Source: Methylosinus sp. LW4
Lineage (GTDB): Bacteria; Pseudomonadota; Alphaproteobacteria; Rhizobiales; Beijerinckiaceae
Direction: 5' to 3'
Assembly: GCF_000379125.1 (NCBI RefSeq)
Contig: NZ_KB900626.1
Span: forward strand, 126,014 to 190,013
DNA: 64,000 nucleotides
A program made the translations under genes and the position numbers. The notes under the pieces are model-generated. The model was not told the origin of the DNA. It worked only from the letters and a program-made list of their open reading frames with translations, and searched no databases. Every line of letters starts with the position of its first letter. Position 1 is the stretch's first letter. Below, piece by piece: positions 1 through 7,914 of the stretch.

Positions 1-806
1 AGATATTGCATCGTCGAAATGGACGAATTGCCGCCTGTGGCCGATCCATTGTCGCAATCGAGCTCGGCCGTGTTGAAGGAGCCGGCCGGCACGGCGTTCG
101 TATAGACTTTGGAGTCGACCTCGAGGCAATAGCCGAGGATCACCCATTTGACGCCGGTCGAGCCCGTGTAGCCGACTGTCGAGGACGACACATTCGTCGG
201 CGTGGTGACGGTATATCCCCAAGAGCCGACCGCGACCTTGGTTCCGGGCGCGGCATAGAGATAGCCGCATGCGCTGCTGCCGGTGCAGCCGGTCACGCCG
301 AATGTCTCGGTGAGCACCGTCGCCGAGGCCGTGCTGGACGGCGGCTGATCGATGGTGGCGATGGTGTCGAAGCAATGCGAGGTCGCCGAGATTTTGAACT
401 GCGTCGCGTTCAAGAATTTCGAGAAGACGGTCTTCACATTGGTCGACAGCGTCACATCGGACGCGCCGCTTCCCGTATAGGAGAAAGGCGCCGTGTTGGT
501 GAGCGCGACGCCGAGCTTCTGCGCGCCGATCGCATTGGCGATATAGGCGTTCACCTTGCTGTTGTAGGCGGTGACGTTGCTCCCGCTCACCAGAGCGACG
601 ACGCTCGGCCGCGTGGCGAATTGACAGGCCATCAGCGCCGTCTCGGAGAGCTTCTGCCGCGCTTGATAGAGACGCATGAGATCGACGCCGCCGACGACGC
701 CGGTCAGAATCGCGAAGCCCATGAGACCGAACAAGATCGCCACCTGGCCGGCGTCGTTTCGGAAAAACGCGCGCGCCGATGCGCCCCGCCGTCTCTTCGT
801 CGTCAC
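1..806 (-). CDS. TadG-like Tad/Flp pilus assembly protein, 3' end cut by window edge
   Basis: Only the first ~268 codons are present; the reading frame is still open at base 1. The N-terminus has a basic stretch, then FRNDAGQVAILFGLMGFA, a single membrane helix that begins with the N-D-x-G-Q-V-A motif typical of TadE/TadG-like pseudopilins and TadG N-terminal domains. The helix is followed by a Thr/Ser/Asn-rich extracytoplasmic region with several Cys (TGCTGSSACGY, YCLEVDS). TadG-family proteins belong to the type IVb (Flp/Tad) pilus machinery in the cell envelope. The start is GTG at 806, chosen because AGAGG (813-817) lies 6 bases upstream; a second GTG at 812 is too close to it. The family call is solid; the exact role is unknown without the C-terminus. 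Confidence 0.75.
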   Translation of the reverse strand, partial: MTTKRRRGASARAFFRNDAGQVAILFGLMGFAILTGVVGGVDLMRLYQARQKLSETALMACQFATRPSVVALVSGSNVTAYNSKVNAYIANAIGAQKLGVALTNTAPFSYTGSGASDVTLSTNVKTVFSKFLNATQFKISATSHCFDTIATIDQPPSSTASATVLTETFGVTGCTGSSACGYLYAAPGTKVAVGSWGYTVTTPTNVSSSTVGYTGSTGVKWVILGYCLEVDSKVYTNAVPAGSFNTAELDCDNGSATGGNSSISTMQY

Positions 807-920
807 ACGCACCCTCTACGCAGCAATACGCATCTACGTAGAGAAGGCGGCCGAAACCTTGAGGAAGGCTGAATCGGCCCCCTCGAGTTGGGGTGCTTCT
901 TACGAAAAAGCCTAAGCTTT

Positions 921-1475
921 TTATGAACGCCGCGCGATGACGATCTGCGTGTCGCCGTAGCGGCGGCGCTCGTCCTCGACGATTCCCTCGGGCAGAGAGA
1001 GAGGGGCGTCCGCCGCCTCCTCGATGACGATCAGCGCGCGCTCGGCGAGCCAGCCGCCTTCGACGAGCGAGCGCAGCGCGCGCGTGGCGAGGTCGCGCCC
1101 ATAGGGCGGATCGAGAAAAGCGAGTGTGAACAATTCGCCCGGCGGTGCGAGGCCGAGCTTGGTCGCATCCCGCCGAAAGACGCGCGTCACGCCGCCCGCG
1201 CCCAACGCCTCGACATTGGCGCGCAGCAGCGCGCGCGCCTCGGCTCCGTCGTCGATGAAGAGAATTTTCGCGGCGCCGCGCGACAAGGCCTCGAGGCCGA
1301 GCGCGCCCGTGCCGGCGAAGAGATCGACGACGCGCGCGCCCGGAACCGGATCGTCATAGGCATGGGCGAGAATGTCGAAGACCGATTCACGCAGGCGATC
1401 CGAAGTGGGACGGATCGCCTGCGATTGCGGCGTCTTCAGCACGCGGCCGCGAAAGCTGCCGGCGACGATGCGCAT
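921..1475 (-). CDS. rsmD: 16S rRNA (guanine966-N2)-methyltransferase RsmD
   Basis: The 184-residue protein starts MRIVAGSFRGRVLKTP, the RsmD N-terminal signature. It has the SAM-binding motif VDLFAGTGALGLEALSRGA (about residues 49-67) and the catalytic DPPYG motif typical of N2-guanine methyltransferases (around 121-125). Length matches the family. RsmD methylates G966 of 16S rRNA in the assembled 30S subunit. Its ATG is 3 bases downstream of the stop of the preceding rluB-type gene on the same strand, so the two are probably co-transcribed, giving a small RNA-modification operon. Confidence 0.93.
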   Translation of the reverse strand: MRIVAGSFRGRVLKTPQSQAIRPTSDRLRESVFDILAHAYDDPVPGARVVDLFAGTGALGLEALSRGAAKILFIDDGAEARALLRANVEALGAGGVTRVFRRDATKLGLAPPGELFTLAFLDPPYGRDLATRALRSLVEGGWLAERALIVIEEAADAPLSLPEGIVEDERRRYGDTQIVIARRS

Positions 1476-1478
1476 GGG

Positions 1479-3821
1479 CTAGCGCGGCTTGCGCGGCGCG
1501 CCGCCGGGCTTGCGCGGCCCTTTGCCCGCCGGCCCTTTGCCGCCCGGCCCGCCTCTACCCGGACCTTTGCCCGCGCCGCTCCGTGGCGGACCGCGACGCT
1601 CGCCCGACGGCGGACGCGCGTCCCCATCACGACGCGGCGGGCGACCCTCGCCCGCCTTGCGCGGCGCGCGCTCGCCCCGCGGCGCATCGCCGGAGTCGAA
1701 ACGCTTGCCGGCGCCCTTGCCCGCGAAGCTCTTGCCCGCGCCGGAACTCTTGCGCTCGCCGAAGCTCTTGCCGGCGCCGAAGCTCTTGCGCTCGGCGCGC
1801 TCGCCAGAAGGCGCACGAGCGGCCGCTCCCTCACGACGAGGCGGACGACCCTCGCCCTCGCGACGCGGCGCGCGCTCGCGGCGCGGCCCGTCTCCTGCGC
1901 TGAAGCTCGACCCGCGACGCTCGCCGCGATCGAAACGCTCCGTCCGTTCGCCCGTGCGCGGACGCTGTTCCGCCCCCTCGCGACGCGGCGGACGACCCTC
2001 GCCCTCGCGACGCGGCGCGCGCTCGCGGCGCGGCCCATCGCCGGCGCTGAAGCCCGAACCACGACGTTCGCCGCGATCGAAACGCTCTGTCCGCTCGCCC
2101 GTGCGCGGACGCTGTTCCGCCCCCTCGCGACGCGGCGGACGACCTTCGCCCTCGCGACGCGGCCCATCCCCAGCGCTGAAGCTCGCCCCACGACGCTCGC
2201 CGCGATCGAAACGCTCCGTCCGTTCGCCCGTGCGCGGACGCTGTTCCGCCCCTTCGCGACGCGGCGGACGACCCTCGCCCTCGCGACGCGGCGCGCGCTC
2301 ATGGCGCGGCCCATCGCCAGCGCCGAAGCTCGACCCACGACGCTCGCCACGATCGAAACGCTCCGTCCGCTCGCCCGATGCGGCGCGCGCCGGCATTCCT
2401 TCGCGCCGGGGCGGACGACTCTCGCCTTCCCGCCGCGGCGGGCGACCCTCGCCCTCACGACGCGGCGCGCGCTCGCGGCGCGGCCCTTCGCCGGCGCCGA
2501 AGCTCGACCCGCGACGCTCGCCGCGATCGAAACGCTCGGTCCGCTCGCCGGCGCGCGGACGCGCAGCAGCGCCCTCACGACGTGGCGGGCGTCCCTCGCC
2601 ATCGCGCCGAGGGGCGCGCTCGCTCCGCTCGAATCGCTCCTTGCGCTCGCCGGAAACGCGCGCGGGCCTTTCCTCCCCCTCGGTCCGCTCGGCGCGGAAG
2701 CGGCGGGCGTTGCGCGTCGTCGCCGGCTCCTCGGCGCGGCGCACGGGCACGATCTTCTCGACCGACACGGCGCGGCCCTTGCGGTCGCTGGTGGCGGCGC
2801 GCTCTATGCGGGCGCGCGGGCCTTTGCCGCGCGTTTCCTCACGTTCGGCGCGCAGGGTCGTGACATGCTTGCGCGTGCGCGTCTTGGCGCGCTGACGCGC
2901 CTCCTCGGCGGCGACATGCGGCGGCTCGTCCGAGTCGCGGCGCGACGACGAGAAATCGACGCCGGCGAGCTCGGCCAAGCCCTTGCCGAGCTGCTCGCGC
3001 AAGGTCTTCAGCCGCACCTCCTCGACGACGCCCTCCTCCAGCTCGCCGAGCTGGAAGGGACCGAAGGAGATGCGAATCAGCCGATTGACGTCGAGCCCCA
3101 AATGCTCGAGCACGCGCTTGATCTCGCGATTCTTGCCCTCGCGCAGCGCCATGCTGATCCAGACATTGGCGCCCTGGACGCGATCGAGCTTGGCGTCGAT
3201 CGGCGCGTAATCGACATCGTCGACGGTGACGCCCTTTTTCAACGCGTCCAATTGCGCCTGGTCGATCTCGCCATGGGCGCGCACGCGGTAGCGCCGCGTC
3301 CAGCCCGTCGCCGGAAGCTCGAGCGTGCGCGCGAGGCCGCCGTCATTGGTCAGCAGCAGCAGGCCTTCCGTATTGATGTCGAGCCGCCCGACGCTCACCA
3401 AGCGCGGCAGATCGGGAAAGCGCTCCTCGAGGAAGCCGAAGACGGTCTCTCGCCCTTCCGGGTCCTTGGCGCTGGTGACGAGGCCGGCGGGCTTGTGGAA
3501 CAAAAACAAGCGCGTCGGCTCGCGCTCGGCGAGCGGCTGGCCGTCCACCTCTATGCGGTCGCCCTCCTGCACATTGAAAGCGGGGCTGTCCAGCACGCGG
3601 CCATTGACGGAAACGCGCCCTTCCGCGACCCAGATCTCGGCGTCGCGGCGCGAGCAGGCGCCCGCGCGCGCCATGACCTTGGCGATGCGCTCGCCCTCGA
3701 AGGCGCTGGCGGCGGCCTCTGGCTCCGCCGAGGGCGATTTCTTGGCCGGGGCGCGGCGACGCGGCGGCTGGTCGCCGCCGTCCTTACGGCGGGCGGGTCT
3801 TTCTGGCTTTTTGTCGGTCAT
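1479..3821 (-). CDS. RluB/RsuA-type rRNA pseudouridine synthase with long repetitive Arg/Gly-rich tail
   Basis: This is a 780-residue protein, about three times the family's usual catalytic length. A Lys/Arg/Pro-rich leader (1-45) is followed by an S4 RNA-binding domain (ERIAKVMARAGACSRRDAE, then VNGRVLDSPAF) and the pseudouridine synthase domain carrying the catalytic Asp in VGRLDINTEGLLLLTNDGG. After about residue 290 the protein becomes low-complexity and strongly basic, dominated by repeats around GERTERFDRGERRG. The expected role is isomerisation of a uridine in 23S rRNA; the tail probably binds RNA nonspecifically, which is inference. The start is ATG at 3821, with GTG at 3824 as the alternative. 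rsmD follows immediately. Confidence 0.88.
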   Translation of the reverse strand: MTDKKPERPARRKDGGDQPPRRRAPAKKSPSAEPEAAASAFEGERIAKVMARAGACSRRDAEIWVAEGRVSVNGRVLDSPAFNVQEGDRIEVDGQPLAEREPTRLFLFHKPAGLVTSAKDPEGRETVFGFLEERFPDLPRLVSVGRLDINTEGLLLLTNDGGLARTLELPATGWTRRYRVRAHGEIDQAQLDALKKGVTVDDVDYAPIDAKLDRVQGANVWISMALREGKNREIKRVLEHLGLDVNRLIRISFGPFQLGELEEGVVEEVRLKTLREQLGKGLAELAGVDFSSSRRDSDEPPHVAAEEARQRAKTRTRKHVTTLRAEREETRGKGPRARIERAATSDRKGRAVSVEKIVPVRRAEEPATTRNARRFRAERTEGEERPARVSGERKERFERSERAPRRDGEGRPPRREGAAARPRAGERTERFDRGERRGSSFGAGEGPRRERAPRREGEGRPPRREGESRPPRREGMPARAASGERTERFDRGERRGSSFGAGDGPRHERAPRREGEGRPPRREGAEQRPRTGERTERFDRGERRGASFSAGDGPRREGEGRPPRREGAEQRPRTGERTERFDRGERRGSGFSAGDGPRRERAPRREGEGRPPRREGAEQRPRTGERTERFDRGERRGSSFSAGDGPRRERAPRREGEGRPPRREGAAARAPSGERAERKSFGAGKSFGERKSSGAGKSFAGKGAGKRFDSGDAPRGERAPRKAGEGRPPRRDGDARPPSGERRGPPRSGAGKGPGRGGPGGKGPAGKGPRKPGGAPRKPR
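1800..2565 (-). repeat. Five in-frame tandem repeats in the pseudouridine synthase tail
   Basis: A conserved 10-base core (GATCGAAACG on the + strand) recurs at 1928, 2075, 2204, 2351 and 2525. The spacings are 147, 129, 147 and 174 bases, all multiples of three. The protein unit is about 49 residues (GERTERFDRGERRG, then SSFSAGDGPRRERAPRR, then EGEGRPPRREG). One copy lacks six residues and the last spacing carries nine extra. The pattern indicates expansion and contraction by slippage or unequal recombination while the frame was kept. Confidence 0.9.
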
Positions 3822-4003
3822 CACGCCCTGATAGCAGGTCGCGGGGCCAAAGAGAAAGGCGCGACGGCCGCTTTTTCACTCGTCATTCGCCATGAATCCG
3901 AGTTATGGCCTCGAATCCACGTAGGGAGTCCCCCGCCGCCCCGCGAAAGCCGGCCGCGGTCCCCTATTTCGGCGCATAGAAGCAACAGACGTCTGGAGGC
4001 GGT

Positions 4004-5305
4004 ATGGCTCATCTGATCGTGCATGGCGGACGTCCGCTCAGCGGCAGGATCATCCCTTCCGCGAATAAGAACGCCGTGCTGCCCATTCTCTGCGCCACGC
4101 TGCTGACCAGAGAGCCGCTGCGCATCCATGGCGTGCCGGAGATCACCGACGTCAAGAAGATCCTCGAATTGTTTCGCACGCTCGGCAGCGACGTGCGGAT
4201 GGATTTTGCGACCGGCCTGCTCGAGCTGCGCCATGAGGACACGCGCTTCGATCCGTCGATCCATCGCCTGCCGGCGGAGATGCGCTCCTCCATCATGCTG
4301 GCGCCGCCGCTGCTGGCGCGCTTCGGCGTCGCCCGCATAGAGGACGATGTGAAGGGCTGCACGCTCGGCGCGCGCGAGATCGACCCGCATATAGAAGTGC
4401 TGAAATCCTTCGGCGCGACGATCGAGCGCAGCGACGATTCGCTCGTCATCCGCTCCGACGGCCCGCTGCGCGCGACGCGGCATTGGCTCGACTACGCCTC
4501 CGTCACCACCACGGAAAATTTCGTGCTGTGCGCGGCGCTGGCGAGCGGCCAGTCCAAGCTCAACAACGCCGCCTCCGAGCCGCATGTGCAGGAGTTCTGC
4601 GCCTTCATGGAGACGCTCGGCGCGCGCATCTCCGGCATCGGCACCTCGCAGCTCACCATAGACGGGGTCGATTCGCTCTCCGGCGGCGAGTTCCATCTGA
4701 CGGAAGACTTCCACGAGGTCGCGACCTTTCTGGCGCTGGGCGCGATTACCGGCGGCGGCGTCGAGGTGAAGAATTCCGCGCCCGATCAGTTTCCGCTGAT
4801 CGACCGCACCTTCGCGAAATTCGGCGTGCATGTCGTCCATGAGGACGGCTGGTCCAAGACCAAGGCCAATGGCCCGCTGAAAGTGGCCGAGCCCTTCACC
4901 CGCAATGTGCTGCAGAAGGTGGAGGCGGCGCCCTGGCCCTATCTGCCGGTCGATCTTCTGCCCATCTTCATCGCGCTCGGCGTCAAGGCCGAGGGCAGCG
5001 TGATGTTCTGGAACAAGGTCTATGACGGCGCGCTGGGCTGGACCGGCGAGCTCTCCAAATTCGGCGCGCATGTGTTTCTGTCGGACCCGCATCGGCTCAT
5101 CGCCTTCGGCGGCAAGCCGCTGGTCCCGGCGCAGGTGGAGAGCCCCTATATCATCCGCGTCGCCATCGCTCTGCTGATGCTGGCGGCGAGCATAGAAGGG
5201 CGCTCGATGATCCATAACGCCACGCCGATCAAGCGCGCGCATCCGCGCTTCGTCGAGAATTTGCGCATGCTCGGCGCGGAGGTGGAATGGACCGGCGGGG
5301 ATTGA
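4004..5305 (+). CDS. UDP-N-acetylglucosamine 1-carboxyvinyltransferase (MurA) family protein, possibly a divergent paralogue
   Basis: 433 residues, the normal length for the EPSP/MurA inside-out barrel fold. MurA transfers enolpyruvate from PEP to UDP-GlcNAc, the first committed step of peptidoglycan synthesis. Visible landmarks are the Lys-Asn pair (SANKNAVLP), MRSSI, and the catalytic Cys with its Arg in GCTLGAR. The C-terminal half departs from canonical MurA: where the E. coli enzyme has ENRF and TDLRAS, this protein has MFWNKVYDGALGW and SPYIIRVA. It may therefore be a second, specialised MurA homologue. The start is ATG 4004 with CTGGAGG upstream. Confidence 0.78.
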   Translation: MAHLIVHGGRPLSGRIIPSANKNAVLPILCATLLTREPLRIHGVPEITDVKKILELFRTLGSDVRMDFATGLLELRHEDTRFDPSIHRLPAEMRSSIMLAPPLLARFGVARIEDDVKGCTLGAREIDPHIEVLKSFGATIERSDDSLVIRSDGPLRATRHWLDYASVTTTENFVLCAALASGQSKLNNAASEPHVQEFCAFMETLGARISGIGTSQLTIDGVDSLSGGEFHLTEDFHEVATFLALGAITGGGVEVKNSAPDQFPLIDRTFAKFGVHVVHEDGWSKTKANGPLKVAEPFTRNVLQKVEAAPWPYLPVDLLPIFIALGVKAEGSVMFWNKVYDGALGWTGELSKFGAHVFLSDPHRLIAFGGKPLVPAQVESPYIIRVAIALLMLAASIEGRSMIHNATPIKRAHPRFVENLRMLGAEVEWTGGD

Positions 5306-5320
5306 GGGGAGAAGGCGTCC

Positions 5321-5450
5321 TGCGCGCCCCCTCCCCAACCCTCCCCCGCTTCGCGGGAGAGGGAGAAGATTGCGCGCTTCATCGAGATGATGCGAAACGT
5401 CCGCCGCTCCCCTCTCCCGCAGAGCGGGGGAGGGTGAGGGAGGGGGCGCA
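5321..5450. repeat. Imperfect inverted repeat pair, REP-like
   Basis: Two arms of about 42 bases (5321-5363 and 5408-5450) are imperfect reverse complements of each other. Each carries CCCTCCCCCGCT and GCGGGAGAGGG cores that can also fold on their own. They fill the gap between the murA-like gene and tadA and could end transcription of the former. The appearance is that of a dispersed intergenic palindromic element, but dispersal cannot be judged from one window. Confidence 0.6.
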
Positions 5451-5462
5451 CGGCCATGCGCG

Positions 5463-5903
5463 ATGACCGACCCCCTCACCGCCGCCTTCGACGCCGCGCG
5501 CGAAGCCTTCGCCGCCAATGAGGTCCCCGTCGGCGCTTCCATAGCGCGCAATGGCGAGATCATCGCCGTCGCCGGCAATCGCACCTTGCGCGACAAGGAC
5601 CCCACGGCTCATGCGGAGATGCTCGCCATTCGCGCCGCCTGCGCGACGCTCGGGAGCGAGCGGCTCGTCGATTGCGATCTCTATGTCACGCTCGAGCCCT
5701 GCGCCATGTGCGCGGCGGCGATCTCTTTCGCGCGCATTCGCCGGCTCTATTATTCGGCGGAAGACTTGAAGGGCGGCGGCGTCGATCATGGCGCGCGCTT
5801 CTTCTCGCTGAAGACCTGCCATCATGTCCCTGAGGTCTACGGCGGCTTGCGCGAGAGCGAGGCGGCCGAATTGCTGCGCGCCTTTTTTCAGGCGCGGCGC
5901 TGA
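5463..5903 (+). CDS. tadA: tRNA adenosine(34) deaminase TadA
   Basis: The 146-residue cytidine-deaminase-fold protein has the zinc site and proton-shuttle motif HAEMLAI (about 54-60) and PCAMCAAA (85-92), the TadA arrangement HAE...PCxxC. EVPVGASIARNGEIIA is the family's N-terminal signature. TadA converts A34 to inosine in tRNA-Arg(ACG). The gene overlaps the 3' end of the convergent patatin gene by 16 bases. A role as a guanine or other nucleoside deaminase is a less likely alternative. Confidence 0.88.
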   Translation: MTDPLTAAFDAAREAFAANEVPVGASIARNGEIIAVAGNRTLRDKDPTAHAEMLAIRAACATLGSERLVDCDLYVTLEPCAMCAAAISFARIRRLYYSAEDLKGGGVDHGARFFSLKTCHHVPEVYGGLRESEAAELLRAFFQARR

Positions 5904-6745
5904 AGCGAAAGCCGCGCGGCGGCGCTCCGCAATCCTTCGATCACCTCGGTGCGGCAGGCGTCGCCGGCCTCGAAGATACGCTTGGCCTTGAAGAGATCCA
6001 GCGCGAGATATTGATTGACCGCGGGCGAGATCAGAATGTCGGGCGGGCTCTCCTCGATCATGCGCTCGCTGATGGCGTTCATCATGATCTGGCTGGCCAC
6101 GATGATCGTCTCGATCGGGGAGGGTGGACGATTGCGCGCGCGTCCGCTCGCTGTTCCCGAGACATCGACGGCGAGCACGATATCGGCGCGGCCGACGAGA
6201 TGATTGTAAGGCAGCGGATTGACGAGGCCGCCGTCGATCAGAAAGCTGTCGCCATAGGCGACCGGCCGCACTAGGCCCGGAATCGCCATGGAGCCGCCGA
6301 CCACTGGACGCAGCGAGCCGGACGAGATCGCCGCCTCGCGGCGCAGTCGAAAATCCGTCGTCACGGCGGTGAAAGGAATTTGCAGCGCCTCGAATGTCTC
6401 CGGCATGCCCTGCGGCCAGAAGGCGTCGAGGAAACGCTCGGCGTCGATCAGCGCCGGATGCGCGAGATCGGAGAAGGTGCGCGCCCGCCGTCGCGCCCGC
6501 GAGCGCAGCAGGCGCCGCGCGAGGCGCATGCGATTGCGGAACGCCGCCTCCGCATGGGCGCGCAATTGCGCGCCGGAAAAGCCGGCGGCGTAAGCGGCGC
6601 CGATGATCGCGCCGATCGACGTGCCGGCGATGGCGCAAGGACGCACGCCCAATTCGTCCAGCGCCTCCAGCACGGAGATATGGGCGAGTCCGCGCGCGCC
6701 GCCGCCGCCGAGCGCCACGGCGACGCGGAAGGGAAATTCGCTCAC
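5888..6745 (-). CDS. Patatin-like phospholipase
   Basis: The 285-residue protein carries the patatin Ser/Asp dyad. There is an oxyanion-hole glycine run LGGGGARGLAHI near residue 13, the nucleophile Ser in GTSIG (about 45), and the catalytic Asp in DGGLVNPLPYN (about 195). Bacterial patatins are acyl hydrolases or phospholipases A. The GTG start at 6745 overlaps the TGA of the upstream hydrolase as GTGA, so the pair is translationally coupled. A longer upstream frame exists, but it would run inside the hydrolase gene and was rejected. The substrate is unknown. Confidence 0.85.
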   Translation of the reverse strand: MSEFPFRVAVALGGGGARGLAHISVLEALDELGVRPCAIAGTSIGAIIGAAYAAGFSGAQLRAHAEAAFRNRMRLARRLLRSRARRRARTFSDLAHPALIDAERFLDAFWPQGMPETFEALQIPFTAVTTDFRLRREAAISSGSLRPVVGGSMAIPGLVRPVAYGDSFLIDGGLVNPLPYNHLVGRADIVLAVDVSGTASGRARNRPPSPIETIIVASQIMMNAISERMIEESPPDILISPAVNQYLALDLFKAKRIFEAGDACRTEVIEGLRSAAARLSLQRRA

Positions 6746-7626
6746 AGAAAGAGGTCGAGCGCGGCGAATGTCGCCTCGGGCGCCTCCTCGGCGAGATAAT
6801 GGCCGCTGTCGATCTCGGCGCCGCGAAGATCGTCCGCCCATTCGCGCCATTGCGCGAGCAGAGCGTCGCCCTGGCCGGAAAAGCTCGTCGCGCCCCATAG
6901 CGCCAGAGTGGGAACGACGATCTTTTTTCCCGCCGCGCGATCGGCGAGATCGAGCGCGCGATCCGGCCCCGCGCCGGCGCGAAAATCCTCGCAAAAGGCG
7001 TGAATGCGCGTGGGCTCGTCGAAGGCGGCGAGATAATGGGCGAAGGCCCGCGTATCGAAAGCGTCGAGCGTTCCGCTCTTGGTTCCGCTCGCCAGCGCGT
7101 CGGCGAGAAAGCCTTTGGGATCGAGGCCGATCAATTGCTCGGGCTTGGGCGCCGGCTGCGACAACAGGCGTGCGCGGCCGAGGCGCGCGAGATTTGCGTC
7201 GCCGAGCGATTCCTCGAGCGGAGCTATATCGAGCAGAGCCAGCTTCTCCAGCCGGCCCGGATGATCGAGCGCCAGGCGAAAGCCGACGCGCGCGCCGCGA
7301 TCATGGCCGACGAGCGAGAAGCGCACATGGCCGAGCTGCTCCATCACGACGATGACGTCCTCGCCCTGCGCGCGCTTCGTATAGGCCTCACCCTTCTCGC
7401 TCGCGGGCGCGGAGGACCAGCCATAGCCGCGCAGATCCATGGCGACGACGAAGAAGCGCTCGGCGAGCCGCGGCGCGATCTTCGCGAAGGCGACATGCGT
7501 TTCGCCGAAGCCGTGCAGCAGCAGCAGCGGCGGACCGGAGCCGCCGGAGCGGGCGAAAATGGAGCCGGCCGGCGCATCGATCCAATGCGAGGCGAAGCCG
7601 GGATAAAGATCAGCGAGATCTGACAT
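6742..7626 (-). CDS. Alpha/beta hydrolase, haloacetate-dehalogenase-like
   Basis: This is a 294-residue alpha/beta hydrolase. The oxyanion HGF motif is in LLLLHGFGETH. The nucleophile elbow reads GHDRGARVGFRLALDHP, with Asp rather than Ser as nucleophile and the two arginines (DRGAR) that bind the carboxylate in fluoroacetate dehalogenases. The catalytic His is in SGHYLAEEAPE near the C-terminus. These features fit DehH1/FAcD-type haloacetate dehalogenases, which hydrolyse haloacetate to glycolate plus halide; close relatives include epoxide hydrolases. It is the first gene of a two-gene unit with the patatin. Confidence 0.75.
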   Translation of the reverse strand: MSDLADLYPGFASHWIDAPAGSIFARSGGSGPPLLLLHGFGETHVAFAKIAPRLAERFFVVAMDLRGYGWSSAPASEKGEAYTKRAQGEDVIVVMEQLGHVRFSLVGHDRGARVGFRLALDHPGRLEKLALLDIAPLEESLGDANLARLGRARLLSQPAPKPEQLIGLDPKGFLADALASGTKSGTLDAFDTRAFAHYLAAFDEPTRIHAFCEDFRAGAGPDRALDLADRAAGKKIVVPTLALWGATSFSGQGDALLAQWREWADDLRGAEIDSGHYLAEEAPEATFAALDLFL

Positions 7627-7807
7627 CGGACCTTGCCCTTCCGTTTAAGGCGCGAAGATTCGTCCAGGGTCTTTCTTCGCGCGAAAGATTTTCAAAAGAG
7701 GCGGGCGCGAGCATGCTCCAGGTCTTGCCGCCTCTCTTATCCACAACAAATAATCTGGCGCGGCCGAGCGGCCGTGGCGCGCGATTTGCGAAGTCTCCGT
7801 GATCCCC

Positions 7808-7839
7808 GAGGCTGCTGTCGGAAAACCGACAAAGGCCTC
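7808..7839 (+). other. Two-tier stem-loop upstream of bfd
   Basis: An outer 5-bp stem (GAGGC 7808-7812 with GCCTC 7835-7839) and an inner 6-bp stem (TGTCGG 7816-7821 with CCGACA 7826-7831) are closed by an AAAA tetraloop, with a symmetric 3x3 internal loop between them. It lies about 75 bases before the bfd start. It could be part of the 5' leader or a terminator-like element; no function is assigned. Confidence 0.4.
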
Positions 7840-7881
7840 TAGCCAGAACCGGAACGGTACGTTAAGCTACTGAAATCACAG

Positions 7882-7906
7882 CTAGTTTACAACCCTTCCA
7901 AACTAG
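7882..7906 (+). promoter_or_regulatory. Perfect 7-bp inverted repeat just upstream of bfd (possible iron-regulator operator)
   Basis: CTAGTTT (7882-7888) and AAACTAG (7900-7906) are perfect inverted arms with an 11-base spacer, ending 8 bases before the bfd ATG and overlapping its ribosome-binding region. In Rhizobiales, bfd and bfr genes are commonly controlled by Irr, RirA or Fur-family regulators. The site resembles but does not match the Irr ICE consensus, so operator identity is inference. Confidence 0.4.
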
Positions 7907-7914
7907 GTGCGGAG

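Larger units (their letters stand above)
7627..7914. other. Divergent intergenic region between the hydrolase and bfd
   Basis: There is no gene in these 288 bases. The region should hold the promoters of both divergent units. Apart from the stem-loop at 7808-7839 and the inverted repeat at 7882-7906, listed separately, I see no convincing promoter hexamers. Confidence 0.5.

Noticed and set aside
6..872. Long + strand open frame at the left edge
   Set aside because: The opposite strand encodes a TadG-like protein with a clear N-terminal motif and ribosome-binding site; the + frame is Arg-rich shadow sequence.
1800..2565. CRISPR array
   Set aside because: The repeats are coding, in frame and not separated by unique spacers of constant length.
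1362..4016. Very long + strand frame (884 codons) across the pseudouridine synthase
   Set aside because: It is the antisense of the repeat-rich tail and catalytic domain of a well-supported minus-strand gene; its product is low-complexity and matches nothing.
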